Source: Halomarina halobia (lineage in GTDB: Archaea; Halobacteriota; Halobacteria; Halobacteriales; Haloarculaceae). From it: 64,000 nt of DNA. The position numbers and the translations under genes were made by a program. The stretch is from NCBI RefSeq assembly GCF_029338575.1, contig NZ_CP119992.1, forward strand, positions 434,001-498,000, in the 5' to 3' direction. The notes under the pieces were generated by a model. The model was not told where the DNA came from. It saw nothing but the letters and a program-made list of their open reading frames with translations, and searched no databases. Of this stretch, positions 7,490 to 16,280 are shown piece after piece (the stretch's first letter is position 1; each line of letters begins with the position of its first letter).

Positions 7490-7591
7490 ACGGCCCGGGG
7501 GGGAGCGCGACGTTTTCGGCAGTATAGAATCTGGGGGGATAAATTATGGTCACCGACAAACTCCCTCGGGCGAGAACGCCCGGCGAGCGGT

Positions 7592-8095
7592 TCACTCCTC
7601 GACGACCTCATCCCCGAAGTGATCGAACGGCTGTGCGTGGGATTCCTTGACGATGTTCGTCGAGACGAGGTCGAGGCCGATCTCGTCCAGCCGCGTCGTG
7701 ATCCGGTCGACGGCGTCCGAGTCGGTGGCGATCGCCTCGACGTAGAGGTTGTTCGATCCGGTGAGCATCTCCCGGACGTTGACGACGTTGTGGAAGTCGA
7801 GCACCTCCCCGGCGAGTTCCGCCCGCCGGGCGACCGGCGCGTGGCAGGCGATGAACACGTGGAGTTGGAAGCCGGCCCGCTCGTAGTCGATCTGCGGGTG
7901 GTACCCCTCGATCACGCCCGCCTCCTCCATGGCCGCGAGCCGGTTGCGGACGGTGCTGGCCGACACGCCGACCCGCTCTCCCACCCCGGCGGCGGTCGCG
8001 TTCCGCGCGTCCCGCTGGAGCAGGTAGAGGATCCCCCGATCGACCTCGTCGAGCTGGAGCGGGCTCATCGGGCGTACGTCACGACCTCGTCCCAA
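7592..8095 (-). CDS. Lrp/AsnC family transcription regulator
   Basis: The product has the amino-terminal helix-turn-helix of Lrp proteins (LDEVDRGILYLLQRDARNAT, then VGVSASTVRNRLAAMEEAGVIEGY) and the carboxyl RAM ligand domain (about 75-155). Starts at 8095 or at 8068 (MSPLQLDE) are both possible; the second fits the family better. It sits 45 bases downstream of a class III aminotransferase on the same strand, so it may respond to an amino acid handled by that enzyme, a common archaeal arrangement. Confidence 0.85.
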   Translation of the reverse strand: MGRGRDVRPMSPLQLDEVDRGILYLLQRDARNATAAGVGERVGVSASTVRNRLAAMEEAGVIEGYHPQIDYERAGFQLHVFIACHAPVARRAELAGEVLDFHNVVNVREMLTGSNNLYVEAIATDSDAVDRITTRLDEIGLDLVSTNIVKESHAQPFDHFGDEVVEE

Positions 8096-8140
8096 TGAGC
8101 GTTGTGCCGGCGCAGCGCGCGTCGGGTTGCCGTCCGCCGA

Positions 8141-9478
8141 TCAGGTCGCGTCGGCGACGGCGTCGAGCAGGAGATCGCAGGCGAGGTCGACCTCGCGCTC
8201 GGTGACGTCGAGCGGCGGGAGCAGGCGGAGGGTCTTGTACCCGCAGCCGAGGGTGAGAAAGCCGCGCTCGAACGCCGCCTCGATGACGGCGTCGCGCAGC
8301 TCCCTCGTGGCGAACTCGACGGCTAGCATCAGCCCGAGCCCGCGCACGTCCACCACGCCGTCGGGGTCCGCGTCGCGCAGCGTCTCGACCAGCTGGCGGC
8401 CGCGCGCCGTGGCGTTGTCGAGCAGGTCGAACTCCTCGATGGCGTCCATGGTGAGCGCCCCCTGTGCGGAGGCGAGGACGTCACCCGCGCCCCACGTCGA
8501 GGAGATGCGGCTCCGCTCGGCCGGGAAGACCTCCTCGCGGGAGATCGTCGCGCCGACGCGTAACCCCTTGGCGCTCGAGATGACGTCCGGCTCGACGGGG
8601 AAGTGGTCCGATCCCCAGGGCTTTCCGGTGCGACCCATCCCGGACTGGATCTCGTCGGCGACGAGCAGCAGGTCGTACTCCTCGACCACGTCGGCGACCT
8701 CCCGCATGAACGCGTCGCTCGGGATCCGGTACCCACCCTCGCCCTGAACCGGTTCGAGGACGACGTAGGCGACCTCGCTCGGATCGACGTAGCCCGACTC
8801 GGGGGCGAGCATCCGGCGGAGCTGGGAGGTGCCGTCGACGAAGAAGCCGCAGGAGCAGGAGGCGGGGTCGGAGCCCGCGTCGTCGCAGTAGGGGACGTCG
8901 TGGATCGCGGCGATCTCGGGGTAGTCGCGGCGGTAGACGCCCTTCGAGCGGTTGAGCGAGAGCGCGCCCAGAGTGCGCCCGTGGAACCCGCCCTGGAAGG
9001 TGATGCCGTACTTCGCCCGCGTGTGGTCGTAGCAGATCTTGATGCCGTTCTCGATCGCCTCCGCGCCGGAGTTAGAGAGGAAGACGGTGTCCATCCCGTA
9101 GTGGTCCGTCGCGTCCACGAGCCGCTCCATCAGCCCCGTCGGGCCGGGGAGCCCCTCGTCGCCGACGCCCTCGCCGCTCACGTAGAAGTCCTGGCCGGCG
9201 ATCTTGAGGGGGTCGACGAGGTCGAACTCGCGGAGGCGGTCGAGGACGTACGGGTTGTTGTATCCGAGCGGGGCGGCCCCGACGTGGCTGGTGAAGTCCA
9301 TGAGGACGTTCCCGTCGACGTCGGTGCAGAACGGTCCCGCGGCGTCCGCGGTGAGATCCCAGACGAAGTCGTAGACGTAGGTGCTCGTGGCTGCGTACGC
9401 TCGGTGGCGGGCGGCCCACTCCCGGGCGCGCTCGCCCGGCATCGACCGCACCGTCGGCGTGGCCGTCTCTCGATCCAT
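8141..9478 (-). CDS. Class III aminotransferase (omega-amino acid type)
   Basis: A 445-residue PLP-dependent transaminase. The phosphate-binding SNSGAEAIENGIK (135-147), the FQGGFHGRTLGAL motif, the EPVQGEGGY and ADEIQSGMGRTG strands (Asp275) and the Schiff-base lysine K304 in SSAKGLRVGA are all present. The family includes GABA, ornithine and lysine-6 aminotransferases; the archaeal 4-aminobutyrate/lysine-type enzymes are the nearest in feel, with an unusual CSC cysteine pair near residue 208. The exact substrate cannot be read from sequence. The Lrp regulator follows directly. Confidence 0.85.
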   Translation of the reverse strand: MDRETATPTVRSMPGERAREWAARHRAYAATSTYVYDFVWDLTADAAGPFCTDVDGNVLMDFTSHVGAAPLGYNNPYVLDRLREFDLVDPLKIAGQDFYVSGEGVGDEGLPGPTGLMERLVDATDHYGMDTVFLSNSGAEAIENGIKICYDHTRAKYGITFQGGFHGRTLGALSLNRSKGVYRRDYPEIAAIHDVPYCDDAGSDPASCSCGFFVDGTSQLRRMLAPESGYVDPSEVAYVVLEPVQGEGGYRIPSDAFMREVADVVEEYDLLLVADEIQSGMGRTGKPWGSDHFPVEPDVISSAKGLRVGATISREEVFPAERSRISSTWGAGDVLASAQGALTMDAIEEFDLLDNATARGRQLVETLRDADPDGVVDVRGLGLMLAVEFATRELRDAVIEAAFERGFLTLGCGYKTLRLLPPLDVTEREVDLACDLLLDAVADAT

Positions 9479-9543
9479 ACGACCGCGCTTGGCACCGGGG
9501 GATTAAATAAGGGATTGGGATGGAGGCAGGTATTACCGGGCCC

Positions 9544-10806
9544 TCACGCGCCCATCAGGAGCGCGACGCTGGCCGCGGTCGCGCCGACGGTGAGGCCGGC
9601 GCTCCAGACGGCCACGCGGTAGCCGAACGACCGGGAGGGACTGGCCAGGGTGAGCGCCGCCTTCACCCCGACGCTCGCGACCGTCGCCACCATCACCCCG
9701 AGGATGGCGGTGTCCGCGTCGAGCGCGCCGCCGTTGTAGAGCAGGACCGCGGAGGTGGTCGCCCCGGCGCTGGAGACGAGTCCCGAGAGCGCGGCCGCGA
9801 GGAGGAACCCCGCGTTCCCCAGCAGGGCCTTCGCCACGCTCGACCCGGCGAGGATGAGCGCGAACAGCGCGCCGAAGCCGAGCGCGTTGCGCAGGGAGAA
9901 CGGGCTCTCGAGGTCGACGTCGACGCTCTCTCCCCAGTCGGCGGTGAACGCCGCGACGACGACGCTCCCGACGATGATGACCCCGAGCGGGACGACGAGG
10001 CCGAACAGCGGTCCGGATCCGAACGTGAACGCGAGGACGATCGCCAGGTTGCGAAGCGCCATGGCGGCGTCCGCGAGCAGGACCGCCGCGACGGCGTAGG
10101 AGATGGCCTCGGGTCGCTGGCGGACGTGGTCGAGCATCGTCCCGACCACCGCCGTCGAGGAGGCGAGCCCGCCGAAGAAGCCCGTGACCGCGATGCCGCG
10201 GCTGCCGTACGCCTTCACGATGGCGTAGTTGACGATGCCGATGGCCGCGACGCTGACGACGAGCAACCAGACCAGCCGCGGTTCGGCGGAGACCGAGAGG
10301 TCGGCGATCCGCACCGTCGTCTCGCCGGCCGGGAGCAGCGGGTAGACCACGAACGCGAGGATCCCGAACTCCGTCGCGGAGCGGAGTTCGGAGCGCGTGA
10401 GCCCCCACGCGAAGCTGTGTAGCTCCCGCTTCAACACCAGCAGGAACGACGAGAGCACCGCCACCGTCACTCCGGCGGTGATGTGTCCCTCGCCGACGAG
10501 CACGCCTACCCCGTAGGCGACGAGCATCGAGGCGGCCGTGGTGAGCGAGAGCCCCTCGTCGGTGTCGAGCAGCCCGCGAACCATCAGCGCGGTCCCCTGT
10601 ACCACCACGAGCGCACCGCCGATCAGCAGGAGGCCGTCCGCGTCGAGGACGGTGAACACCGCCCCGAGCAGCGAGATCAGCGAGAACGTGCGGACCCCCG
10701 CAGAGCGGTGGGCCCACTCGCGCTCCAGTCCGAGGAACAACCCGAGCGCCGCGGCTAGCAGGAGCCGCTGGAGCATCGGGTCGACGAACTCGACGAGTTG
10801 CGACAT
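9544..10806 (-). CDS. MgtC/DUF4010 family membrane protein
   Basis: A 420-residue polytopic protein with about a dozen hydrophobic segments. The amino third has the MgtC signature (LLLAAALGLFLGLEREW, then AGVRTFSLISLLGAV). The carboxyl two thirds match DUF4010, with GLASSTAVVGTML and GLVSSAGATTSAVLLYNGG repeated half-motifs suggesting internal duplication. MgtC domains are linked to magnesium limitation in bacteria; transport by this form is unproven. It is a stand-alone gene, diverging from the AI-2E family gene. Confidence 0.8.
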   Translation of the reverse strand: MSQLVEFVDPMLQRLLLAAALGLFLGLEREWAHRSAGVRTFSLISLLGAVFTVLDADGLLLIGGALVVVQGTALMVRGLLDTDEGLSLTTAASMLVAYGVGVLVGEGHITAGVTVAVLSSFLLVLKRELHSFAWGLTRSELRSATEFGILAFVVYPLLPAGETTVRIADLSVSAEPRLVWLLVVSVAAIGIVNYAIVKAYGSRGIAVTGFFGGLASSTAVVGTMLDHVRQRPEAISYAVAAVLLADAAMALRNLAIVLAFTFGSGPLFGLVVPLGVIIVGSVVVAAFTADWGESVDVDLESPFSLRNALGFGALFALILAGSSVAKALLGNAGFLLAAALSGLVSSAGATTSAVLLYNGGALDADTAILGVMVATVASVGVKAALTLASPSRSFGYRVAVWSAGLTVGATAASVALLMGA

Positions 10807-10894
10807 ATAGAGTCCTACATAGCGCTCGGTAGTTCATAAACCCTCGTGCTGTGTGCGCCGGGGGGTTTTTGTCCGGTTCTCGATATGCAGGTGT

Positions 10895-12082
10895 ATGGAC
10901 CGTCCCGCTATCGACTGGTGGCGCGCAGGCTGGGTGGGCGTCGGCGTCGTCCTGACGACCGCCGTGCTGTTCGTCGTCTACTCCTTCATCGGGACGTTCG
11001 TGTTCGGCGTCTTCATCTACTACGCGACTCGCCCGGTGTACTCGCGGTTGAAGCGGCGCATCTACCCGCCGAGTCTCGCCGCGTTCGCGGCGCTGTTCGT
11101 CCTCGCGCTCCCCGCCATCCTGCTGTTCGCCTACACCGTGGCGATCGGCCTCCAGGAGTACCAGCGCATCGCGACGACCCAGGGCGTGAACCTCGGACCG
11201 CTCGACCCGCTCGTCAGGCCGTACCTCGACGTCTCGAACATCGTCCAAGACCCCCAGACCCTCCTCGGCGACCCGACGCTGCGCGACATCGCCCAGCGGG
11301 CGTTCGACCAGGCGCTCGGCTACCTCGGCTTCATCGGCAACGCCCTGCTGCACCTGTTCGTCATGCTCGCCATCGCGTTCTACCTCCTCCGTGACGACGG
11401 CCGCCTCTCGCGGTGGTTCTTCGGCCGCTTCGACGACTCCCGCGGCGTCCTCCGGGACTACTGGAAGGCGATCGACACCGACCTCTCGAGCGTCTTCTTC
11501 GGCAACATCCTCAACGCCCTCATCACCGGCGTCATCGGCGCGCTCTCCTACACCCTGTTGAACGAGCTCGTCCCCGGGACGCTGATCCCGTACCCGGCGC
11601 TCCTCGGCCTGCTCACCGGCGTCGCGAGCCTCATCCCCGTGGTCGGGATGAAGCTCGTCTACCTGCCGCTCACCGGCTACCTCCTCGTGCAGCAGTACGC
11701 CGCCGGCGAGTACCTCTGGTTCGTCGCCGTCTTCTTCGCCGTCTCCTTCGTCATCGTCGACTCGGTGCCCGACTTCGTCCTCCGGCCGTACGTCTCCGGG
11801 CGGAACCTCCACATCGGGATGGTGATGTTCGCCTACATCTTCGGGCCGCTGCTGTTCGGCTGGTACGGCATCTTCCTCGGGCCGCTCCTGCTCGTCCTGG
11901 TCTACCACTTCGCCCGGATCGTCCTCCCGGAGTTGCTGTCGGACGAACCGGTCAGGCCCTACGCGGTCGACCCCGGGGCGATGCCGAGGGCGTTCGAGGC
12001 GGCCGCGCCGACTGACGCCGACGCCGATGCAGAGGCGCTCGAACCGACTCCCGACGGAGGGAACCGAACGGGGAGAAACTAG
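10895..12082 (+). CDS. AI-2E family transporter (PF01594-type permease)
   Basis: The 395-residue product has paired amino-terminal membrane helices (residues 8-45), an extracytoplasmic loop, and a carboxyl block of helices with ITGVIGALSYTLL, LTGVASLIPVVGMKLVYLP and YIFGPLLFGWYGIFLGP. This is the layout of the AI-2E/PerM/TqsA family, of which some members export small molecules or act as sodium/proton antiporters. The ATG at 10895 is preferred to an in-frame ATG 42 bases earlier because MDRPAIDWW leads straight into the first helix. The tail is acidic and disordered. Confidence 0.82.
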   Translation: MDRPAIDWWRAGWVGVGVVLTTAVLFVVYSFIGTFVFGVFIYYATRPVYSRLKRRIYPPSLAAFAALFVLALPAILLFAYTVAIGLQEYQRIATTQGVNLGPLDPLVRPYLDVSNIVQDPQTLLGDPTLRDIAQRAFDQALGYLGFIGNALLHLFVMLAIAFYLLRDDGRLSRWFFGRFDDSRGVLRDYWKAIDTDLSSVFFGNILNALITGVIGALSYTLLNELVPGTLIPYPALLGLLTGVASLIPVVGMKLVYLPLTGYLLVQQYAAGEYLWFVAVFFAVSFVIVDSVPDFVLRPYVSGRNLHIGMVMFAYIFGPLLFGWYGIFLGPLLLVLVYHFARIVLPELLSDEPVRPYAVDPGAMPRAFEAAAPTDADADAEALEPTPDGGNRTGRN

Positions 12083-12146
12083 CGGGAGGTCGACGACTTC
12101 GACGCATGGACGACGACCCCCGGCGCGGGGTCCCGCTTCTCCCGCG

Positions 12147-12434
12147 CTAGGCCTCGATTTCGCCGTCGAGGTACTGCGACTCCCACTCTTGGCGCGCGCT
12201 GATCTCGCGACGGCCGCGGCGGGTGAGCGTGTAGAAGTTCGTCCGGCGATCCCGCTGGCCCTTCTCGACCAGCCCCTTCTCGACGAGCGTGTCGAGGTTG
12301 GGGTACAGTCGCCCGTGGTGAATCTCCTTCTCGTAGTAGTCCTCCAGCTCCTCCTTGATCGCGAGGCCGTGGGGTTCCTCGCTGCCGGAGATGACGTACA
12401 ACAGGTCGCGCTGGAAGCCGGTCAGATCGTACAT
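12147..12434 (-). CDS. PadR family transcription regulator
   Basis: A 95-residue winged-helix protein: MYDLTGFQRDLLYVI, then GLAIKEELEDYYEKEIHHGRLYPNLDTLVEKGLVEK and RRTNFYTLTRRG. The LYPNLDTL recognition-helix region is the PadR signature. The ATG at 12434 is supported by a TATA-like box at 12463-12471 about 33 bases upstream, implying a near leaderless transcript. It is a stand-alone gene, divergent from the amphi-Trp gene. Confidence 0.85.
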   Translation of the reverse strand: MYDLTGFQRDLLYVISGSEEPHGLAIKEELEDYYEKEIHHGRLYPNLDTLVEKGLVEKGQRDRRTNFYTLTRRGRREISARQEWESQYLDGEIEA

Positions 12435-12462
12435 GTGTCTTTTAAGATAATAATTCGAGGGC

Positions 12463-12471
12463 GGTATAAAC
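12463..12471 (-). promoter_or_regulatory. TATA-like box for the PadR gene
   Basis: gtttatacc on the minus strand, centred about 33 bases before the ATG at 12434, in a short AT-rich island that also includes taataattc. Confidence 0.55.
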
Positions 12472-12629
12472 ATGTCGGCCGAGGGGGATCGCACGACGGT
12501 CCGTCCGACGGAAACTCCCCGCCCCCGCAGAGATGCGTCGTCTCGGTGCCGCGTTCCCAGGGCTCGTCACATCACGGGGCTAGCACCTCTCGTCGACCGA
12601 CTTATCCCGTTTCCCGTCTATCGGGGGGT

Positions 12630-12911
12630 ATGGAGGAAATACTGTTCAAATCCGAGCGGACCGAATCGCGGTCGACCGTCGCCGAACACCTCCGGGCCGT
12701 CGCGGACAAACTCGATGCCGGCGAGGCGATCACGCTCTCGGCCGGCGGCGACTCGGTGACGCTCGAGGTCCCCGAACGCCCCGTCTTCGAGGTGAAGGCC
12801 GAGCGCGAGACCGGATCGGGCGCGCCGGAGCTCAGCGTCGAGTTCGAACTGGAGTGGCACGAGGGCGAGGAGGGAGAGGGCGGCGAGGGCGGCGGCTTCT
12901 CCGTCGAGTGA
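12630..12911 (+). CDS. Amphi-Trp domain protein
   Basis: A 93-residue acidic protein. The amino part (EEILFKSERTESRSTVAEHL, then AVADKLDAGEAITLSAGGDSVTLEVP) and the later VEFELEWHEGE strand match the small amphi-Trp domain family found in halophiles and some bacteria, of unknown function. The carboxyl end is a Glu/Gly-rich tail. A T-run at 12948-12953 after the stop may end the transcript. Confidence 0.7.
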   Translation: MEEILFKSERTESRSTVAEHLRAVADKLDAGEAITLSAGGDSVTLEVPERPVFEVKAERETGSGAPELSVEFELEWHEGEEGEGGEGGGFSVE

Positions 12912-12944
12912 GGCGCACGGCGCGCTCGCCGTTTCGCGTTTTTT

Positions 12945-13125
12945 GCGGTATCAGACCAACGCACGCGTAGCTCCGCTGGCGTCGAGTAGGAAAGGAAAGC
13001 AGGCCGGGACGGGATGAAAACGCCCATCCCGGCCCGCCGCCCTGAATTGGTCCCCGCTGACGCTTCGGCCCTCCAAGCGAAGCGTCAACAGAGACAAGCG
13101 GTCACAGTAGTATAAACTTACCGGC
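12945..13125. other. Structured intergenic element with two strong inverted repeats
   Basis: An 8-bp inverted repeat (ggccggga at 13002-13009, tcccggcc at 13027-13034) is followed by a perfect 10-bp one (tgacgcttcg at 13058-13067, cgaagcgtca at 13078-13087), and then a TATA-like tataaac at 13111. The layout recalls the non-coding ends of haloarchaeal IS200/IS605-type elements, but there is no transposase or TnpB here, so this would be a remnant or non-autonomous copy. No protein gene is visible. Confidence 0.35.
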
Positions 13126-13131
13126 ACGCCC

Positions 13132-13278
13132 TCACATGTGTTCCTCCTCTAACACCCACCCCAGCGCGCGGCGGTAGTGCGTGAACAGCTTTCGGACGCC
13201 CTCGTGGCGCATCTCGTCGCTCTCGAGTTGCTCCTTGAGGAACTCGTACTGCTCGCGGACCTCCTCCTCGCTGCGCAT
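13132..13278 (-). CDS. Small 48-residue helical protein
   Basis: A short open frame, MRSEEEVREQYEFLKEQLES and onward, with charged amphipathic helices throughout and ending GWVLEEEHM. It has the codon bias and acidic charge of real haloarchaeal genes, and the amphipathic pattern is too regular for chance. It lies 46 bases upstream of nothing else on its strand and just after the DUF1028 gene start region is not involved, so it appears monocistronic. It could bind a partner protein through a helical hairpin. Function unknown. Confidence 0.6.
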   Translation of the reverse strand: MRSEEEVREQYEFLKEQLESDEMRHEGVRKLFTHYRRALGWVLEEEHM

Positions 13279-13324
13279 ACGCACACCACCACGCGGCGAG
13301 GGCAAAAGCCTGTGCCCGGCCCCC

Positions 13325-14257
13325 TCAGACGCGGTCGAGCCGGGAGAGCCCGCGCCAGATGGCCTCCACCAGCCGATCCGCGCCCTCCTGACTCGGATCG
13401 GTCTCCTCCCACCCCCGCGCGAGCGCGTCCTCCAGTGCGAGGAGCGAGTGGTTCTCGAAGTTGTTCGTCCCGCGGAACTCCTCCAGGGCGGCGCGCGCCT
13501 CCCCGTCGAACGTCTCCGACGGCGTCCCCTCGTAACACCCCGCCTCGGCGAGCGCCGCGAGGATCTCGCGGGCCGTCTCGCCCGTCAGTTCGCGCGTCTC
13601 CTCCGGCTCGACACGTTCGAGCAGCGTGACGTCATAGAGCCGGAAGACGCGCTCCAGTTCCTCGATCGGCGACTCGTGGTCGTCGACCCGCACGTCCACC
13701 CAGCGATCGTTGCCCCCGTCGTAGCCGCCGTCCGGCTTCGCGACGTAGAGTGCCGCCGACTGCTCTCCGCGCCTGTCGCCGCCCGCCTCGTTGCCCGCGC
13801 GCAGGGCCGCGAGCAGACGCTCGGGGAGACCCCTCTCCGTCGTCTCGAAGGCCGACGCCATCGCGTCAAGGGTCTCCGGCCCCTCGAGGATGTTCCCCTG
13901 GACGGCGTAGGTCTCGCCCTGACGGTGGCCGGCGTAGTCGAAGCAGTCCTCGCCGGTGAACGCCGCGACCGAGCCGTCCCGTCCGACGACGCCGACCTGC
14001 CTCGACGGAGCCTCGTCGTCCGCCCCCGTCAGCTCCTCGATCACCTCCCTCGCCGTCCTCCCCTCGCGGAGCATGTCGAGGCCGTCCGGTCCGTAGGCGA
14101 CGTTCGCGAAGCTCTGCGTGGCGATCGCGCCCGCGTCGGCGGCGGCGAACGGGACCACCGCGCCGACGCTGACGAACTTCGAGTGGACGGCGACGCCGAC
14201 GGCGTCGGTCTCGGGGTCGCGCGCGACGATCGAGAACGTCGACGGTCTGGGGTGCAT
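13325..14257 (-). CDS. DUF1028 domain protein, putative Ntn-hydrolase-like
   Basis: A 310-residue protein whose first 200 residues match DUF1028: STFSIVARDPETDAVGVAV, then GAVVPFAAADAGAIATQS and YAVQGNILEGPETLDAM. DUF1028 proteins have an Ntn-hydrolase-like fold and are often linked to peptide or amino acid catabolism, though activity is unproven. The carboxyl 100 residues carry a peptidoglycan-binding-like helical region (ELERVFRLYDVTLLE), a known DUF1028 extension. ATG at 14257 gives the standard short lead. A decayed gene lies just upstream. Confidence 0.8.
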   Translation of the reverse strand: MHPRPSTFSIVARDPETDAVGVAVHSKFVSVGAVVPFAAADAGAIATQSFANVAYGPDGLDMLREGRTAREVIEELTGADDEAPSRQVGVVGRDGSVAAFTGEDCFDYAGHRQGETYAVQGNILEGPETLDAMASAFETTERGLPERLLAALRAGNEAGGDRRGEQSAALYVAKPDGGYDGGNDRWVDVRVDDHESPIEELERVFRLYDVTLLERVEPEETRELTGETAREILAALAEAGCYEGTPSETFDGEARAALEEFRGTNNFENHSLLALEDALARGWEETDPSQEGADRLVEAIWRGLSRLDRV

Positions 14258-14319
14258 GTGCGACGCATCGACCGTCGGGGGAAAAACCTTCCCTACCCCC
14301 CGTCCACCCCTTCCGGGCG

Positions 14320-14565
14320 CTCAGCGGCTGTCCGCTGACTATCCGGCAGTCGAACGCCGGGTGCGCCGCGACGTGCCAGACGAGCACGTGGCGACGGCCA
14401 CCCGTGGCCCCCTCGACGTCGTCGGCCGTGAACTCGGAGGGGGGGTCGTCGTAGAGCACGCGCAGGGCGCGCGCCTCGGCCGTCGAGAGACGTGCTCGTC
14501 CTCGCCGACCGTCAGCACGACCGCGCGGCCGTCGGGACGCGACCACGCATCGTTTTCCCGCGTCG
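14320..14565 (-). pseudogene. Frameshifted remnant of a haloarchaeal gene
   Basis: Two neighbouring frames give protein-like sequence: first DAWSRPDGRAVVLTVGEDEH (about 14562-14500), then after a one-base slip STAEARALRVLYDD and EGATGGRRHVLVWHVAAHPA, ending near SGQPL at 14321. Together they read like the two ends of one small haloarchaeal protein family with the middle missing. No intact start is visible. This fills most of the 323-base gap between the DUF1028 gene and the zinc-ribbon gene. Confidence 0.4.
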
Positions 14566-14580
14566 GTTCGTAGCACCGCC

Positions 14581-15288
14581 ATGAAGGTCCGGGGGCGACG
14601 CGAGTGCACCCAGTGCGGAACCCGGTGGTCGTACTACGAGACCGGCGAGGTGACCTGTCCGAACTGCGGGAGCCTCCGCAGCCGCGGCGTGGACGAGCGG
14701 ACGCGCCACACGGACCACCCGGTGACGCTCGACCTCACGGCGGCGCGGGCGGCGGCCGACGACGATCTGCTCGAGGCGGCGTCGGCCGCCGCCGAGCGGT
14801 GTCGCGAGTACGTCCGTCGGACCGGCTTCATCAACGAGGGGCGGCTGAAGCCGCTCTCGGACACGTACCTCGCCGCGACTGAACTCGTCCACGTCGCGGG
14901 CGACCTTCGGCGGGCGATGCGCGTCACGGACGACGAGGAACTCTACCTGCTCGCGCTGCTCCGCGGGGCCGACCTCGACGACCGACCCGCGCCGAGCGAC
15001 GTCCCCGACTCGCTCCGCGCGGCGCGCGGGCTCGCCTACGCCGCCGCCGTCGAGGCGTACCGCGGCGACGTGCGGACCCACCTCGACGATCACCCGGACG
15101 AACTCGCGGGGCGCGTGCTCGGTCGGCTCCGGGATCAGGCGAAGCGCGTCGAAGCGCTCGACGGAGAAGTGTCCACCGCGACGAGCGAACGGCTCGCGCG
15201 GGCGGCCCAGGACCTCGGCGCGTACCTGATCGACGGCGACGAGGACGCGCTGGCGGCCGCTGAGGAGCGCCTCGACGCCGTGACGTGA
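14581..15288 (+). CDS. Zinc-ribbon helical protein (DUF7117-like)
   Basis: A 235-residue protein that opens with a TFIIB-like zinc ribbon: cysteines 9, 12, 27 and 30 in CTQCGTRW and CPNCGSL. The rest is a long alpha-helical region with a central IDG-type loop, rich in Ala, Arg and Asp. It looks like a haloarchaeal conserved family that may bind nucleic acid or a protein partner; the DUF number is from memory. The ATG at 14581 sits eight residues before the first cysteine. Confidence 0.65.
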   Translation: MKVRGRRECTQCGTRWSYYETGEVTCPNCGSLRSRGVDERTRHTDHPVTLDLTAARAAADDDLLEAASAAAERCREYVRRTGFINEGRLKPLSDTYLAATELVHVAGDLRRAMRVTDDEELYLLALLRGADLDDRPAPSDVPDSLRAARGLAYAAAVEAYRGDVRTHLDDHPDELAGRVLGRLRDQAKRVEALDGEVSTATSERLARAAQDLGAYLIDGDEDALAAAEERLDAVT

Positions 15289-15736
15289 GCCCCCGTCCCC
15301 GTCACCGCCCCGCGCTGACGCGCCCCGATCTACAGCGATCGCTCGACGACCCCCGGATCGTCGAACGTCCGGGTCGGGCGAATTGGGCGAACAGGCGGCG
15401 AGGGGAGGGAAAACGCGAGACGGCGCGCCGCGCAACCGCTGTCCGGGAGCGACTCCCGCGACCGTCCCGCGTCGGTAGTCAGATCACACGGGGTCTGGCC
15501 GCGTTCTCGGTTATAAACGCTCGCCCCGAACGAGGGGCGGTGTTCAGATACGGTGGCGACCACCACCAGCTTCGCTGGCGGATCGAAAGGGCGAGGTGCG
15601 CTCGACGAACCCCGGCGACGTAAGCACGTGAGCGAGCAGCGCGAGCGAACGCGCGCGACGAGCCGCGGGAGTCGAGAGCGCCGAGGGCTTTCGATTGGGG
15701 ACGCCGGTGCTTCCAGTTCCCCCGTTGGTCCAAACG
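15289..15736. other. 448-base gap with a TATA-like box and hairpins; candidate RNA or repeat
   Basis: No protein gene is visible. A strong TATA-like box (ggttataaacg) lies near 15509-15519. About 30 bases further begins a run of small hairpins, ggtggcgaccacc near 15551-15563 and ccagcttcgctgg near 15566-15578, followed by purine-rich gatcgaaagggcgagg and a long GCGAGC-rich stretch. This may be a short non-coding RNA or a dispersed haloarchaeal repeat. It ends at the convergent Nudix gene. Confidence 0.35.
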
Positions 15737-16279
15737 CTACCGATCGAGGAGCGCGAGGACGAGATCGCGGTCGTAGGTGTCCGCCGGGATCGCCTCGCGC
15801 CACTCGACGGCGCGGATGTCCTCGCCGTCGAGCCCGGGGTCCTCGGGCGGTTCGGTCGTCGCTGGCGTCGCGTCGAACGTGGCGAAGTAGAACCGGAACG
15901 CCTCCGCGCCGCTGACGAACGTCTGCTCCGAGATCGCGGCGAGGCCGTCTATCTCGACCTCGATCCCCGTCTCCTCCCTGACCTCTCTCGAAGCGCCCTC
16001 GGCGGGCGTCTCGCCGGGTTCGAGCATCCCCCCGGGGAGGAACCAGCCGCCGTCCTGCCTGACGAGCAGCGCGCGCGACTCGTGGACGACGAGCGCGCCG
16101 ACGCCCCAGCCCCGCTCGGCGCGCGAGCGGATCGACTCGAACGCCTCGGCGTCGAGTTCGACGGCGTTCTCGTTCCGGATCGCGTCGCCGTAGCGGTCGA
16201 GCAGGGCGTCGGGAGGGGGGTCCGGGGCCGGATCGGGAGGGAGGGTGTCCGGGTCGGATCCGTGGACGTGGTCTCCCAT
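15737..16279 (-). CDS. Nudix hydrolase
   Basis: A 180-residue protein with a complete Nudix box, GGMLEPGETPAEGASREV then REETGIEV, at about residues 82-107; the catalytic REVREE glutamates are intact. The proline-rich first 25 residues are probably disordered. Nudix enzymes cleave nucleoside diphosphates linked to another group; the substrate is not evident. It follows folD with a one-base gap, so it is very likely co-transcribed with glyA-folD. Confidence 0.85.
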   Translation of the reverse strand: MGDHVHGSDPDTLPPDPAPDPPPDALLDRYGDAIRNENAVELDAEAFESIRSRAERGWGVGALVVHESRALLVRQDGGWFLPGGMLEPGETPAEGASREVREETGIEVEIDGLAAISEQTFVSGAEAFRFYFATFDATPATTEPPEDPGLDGEDIRAVEWREAIPADTYDRDLVLALLDR

Positions 16280-16280
16280 C

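Noticed and set aside
9533..11908. A 791-codon minus-strand frame across the MgtC and AI-2E genes
   Set aside because: It is out of frame with MgtC and antisense to AI-2E, and is dominated by Arg, Asp and Glu runs. The two membrane proteins have clear families in their own frames.
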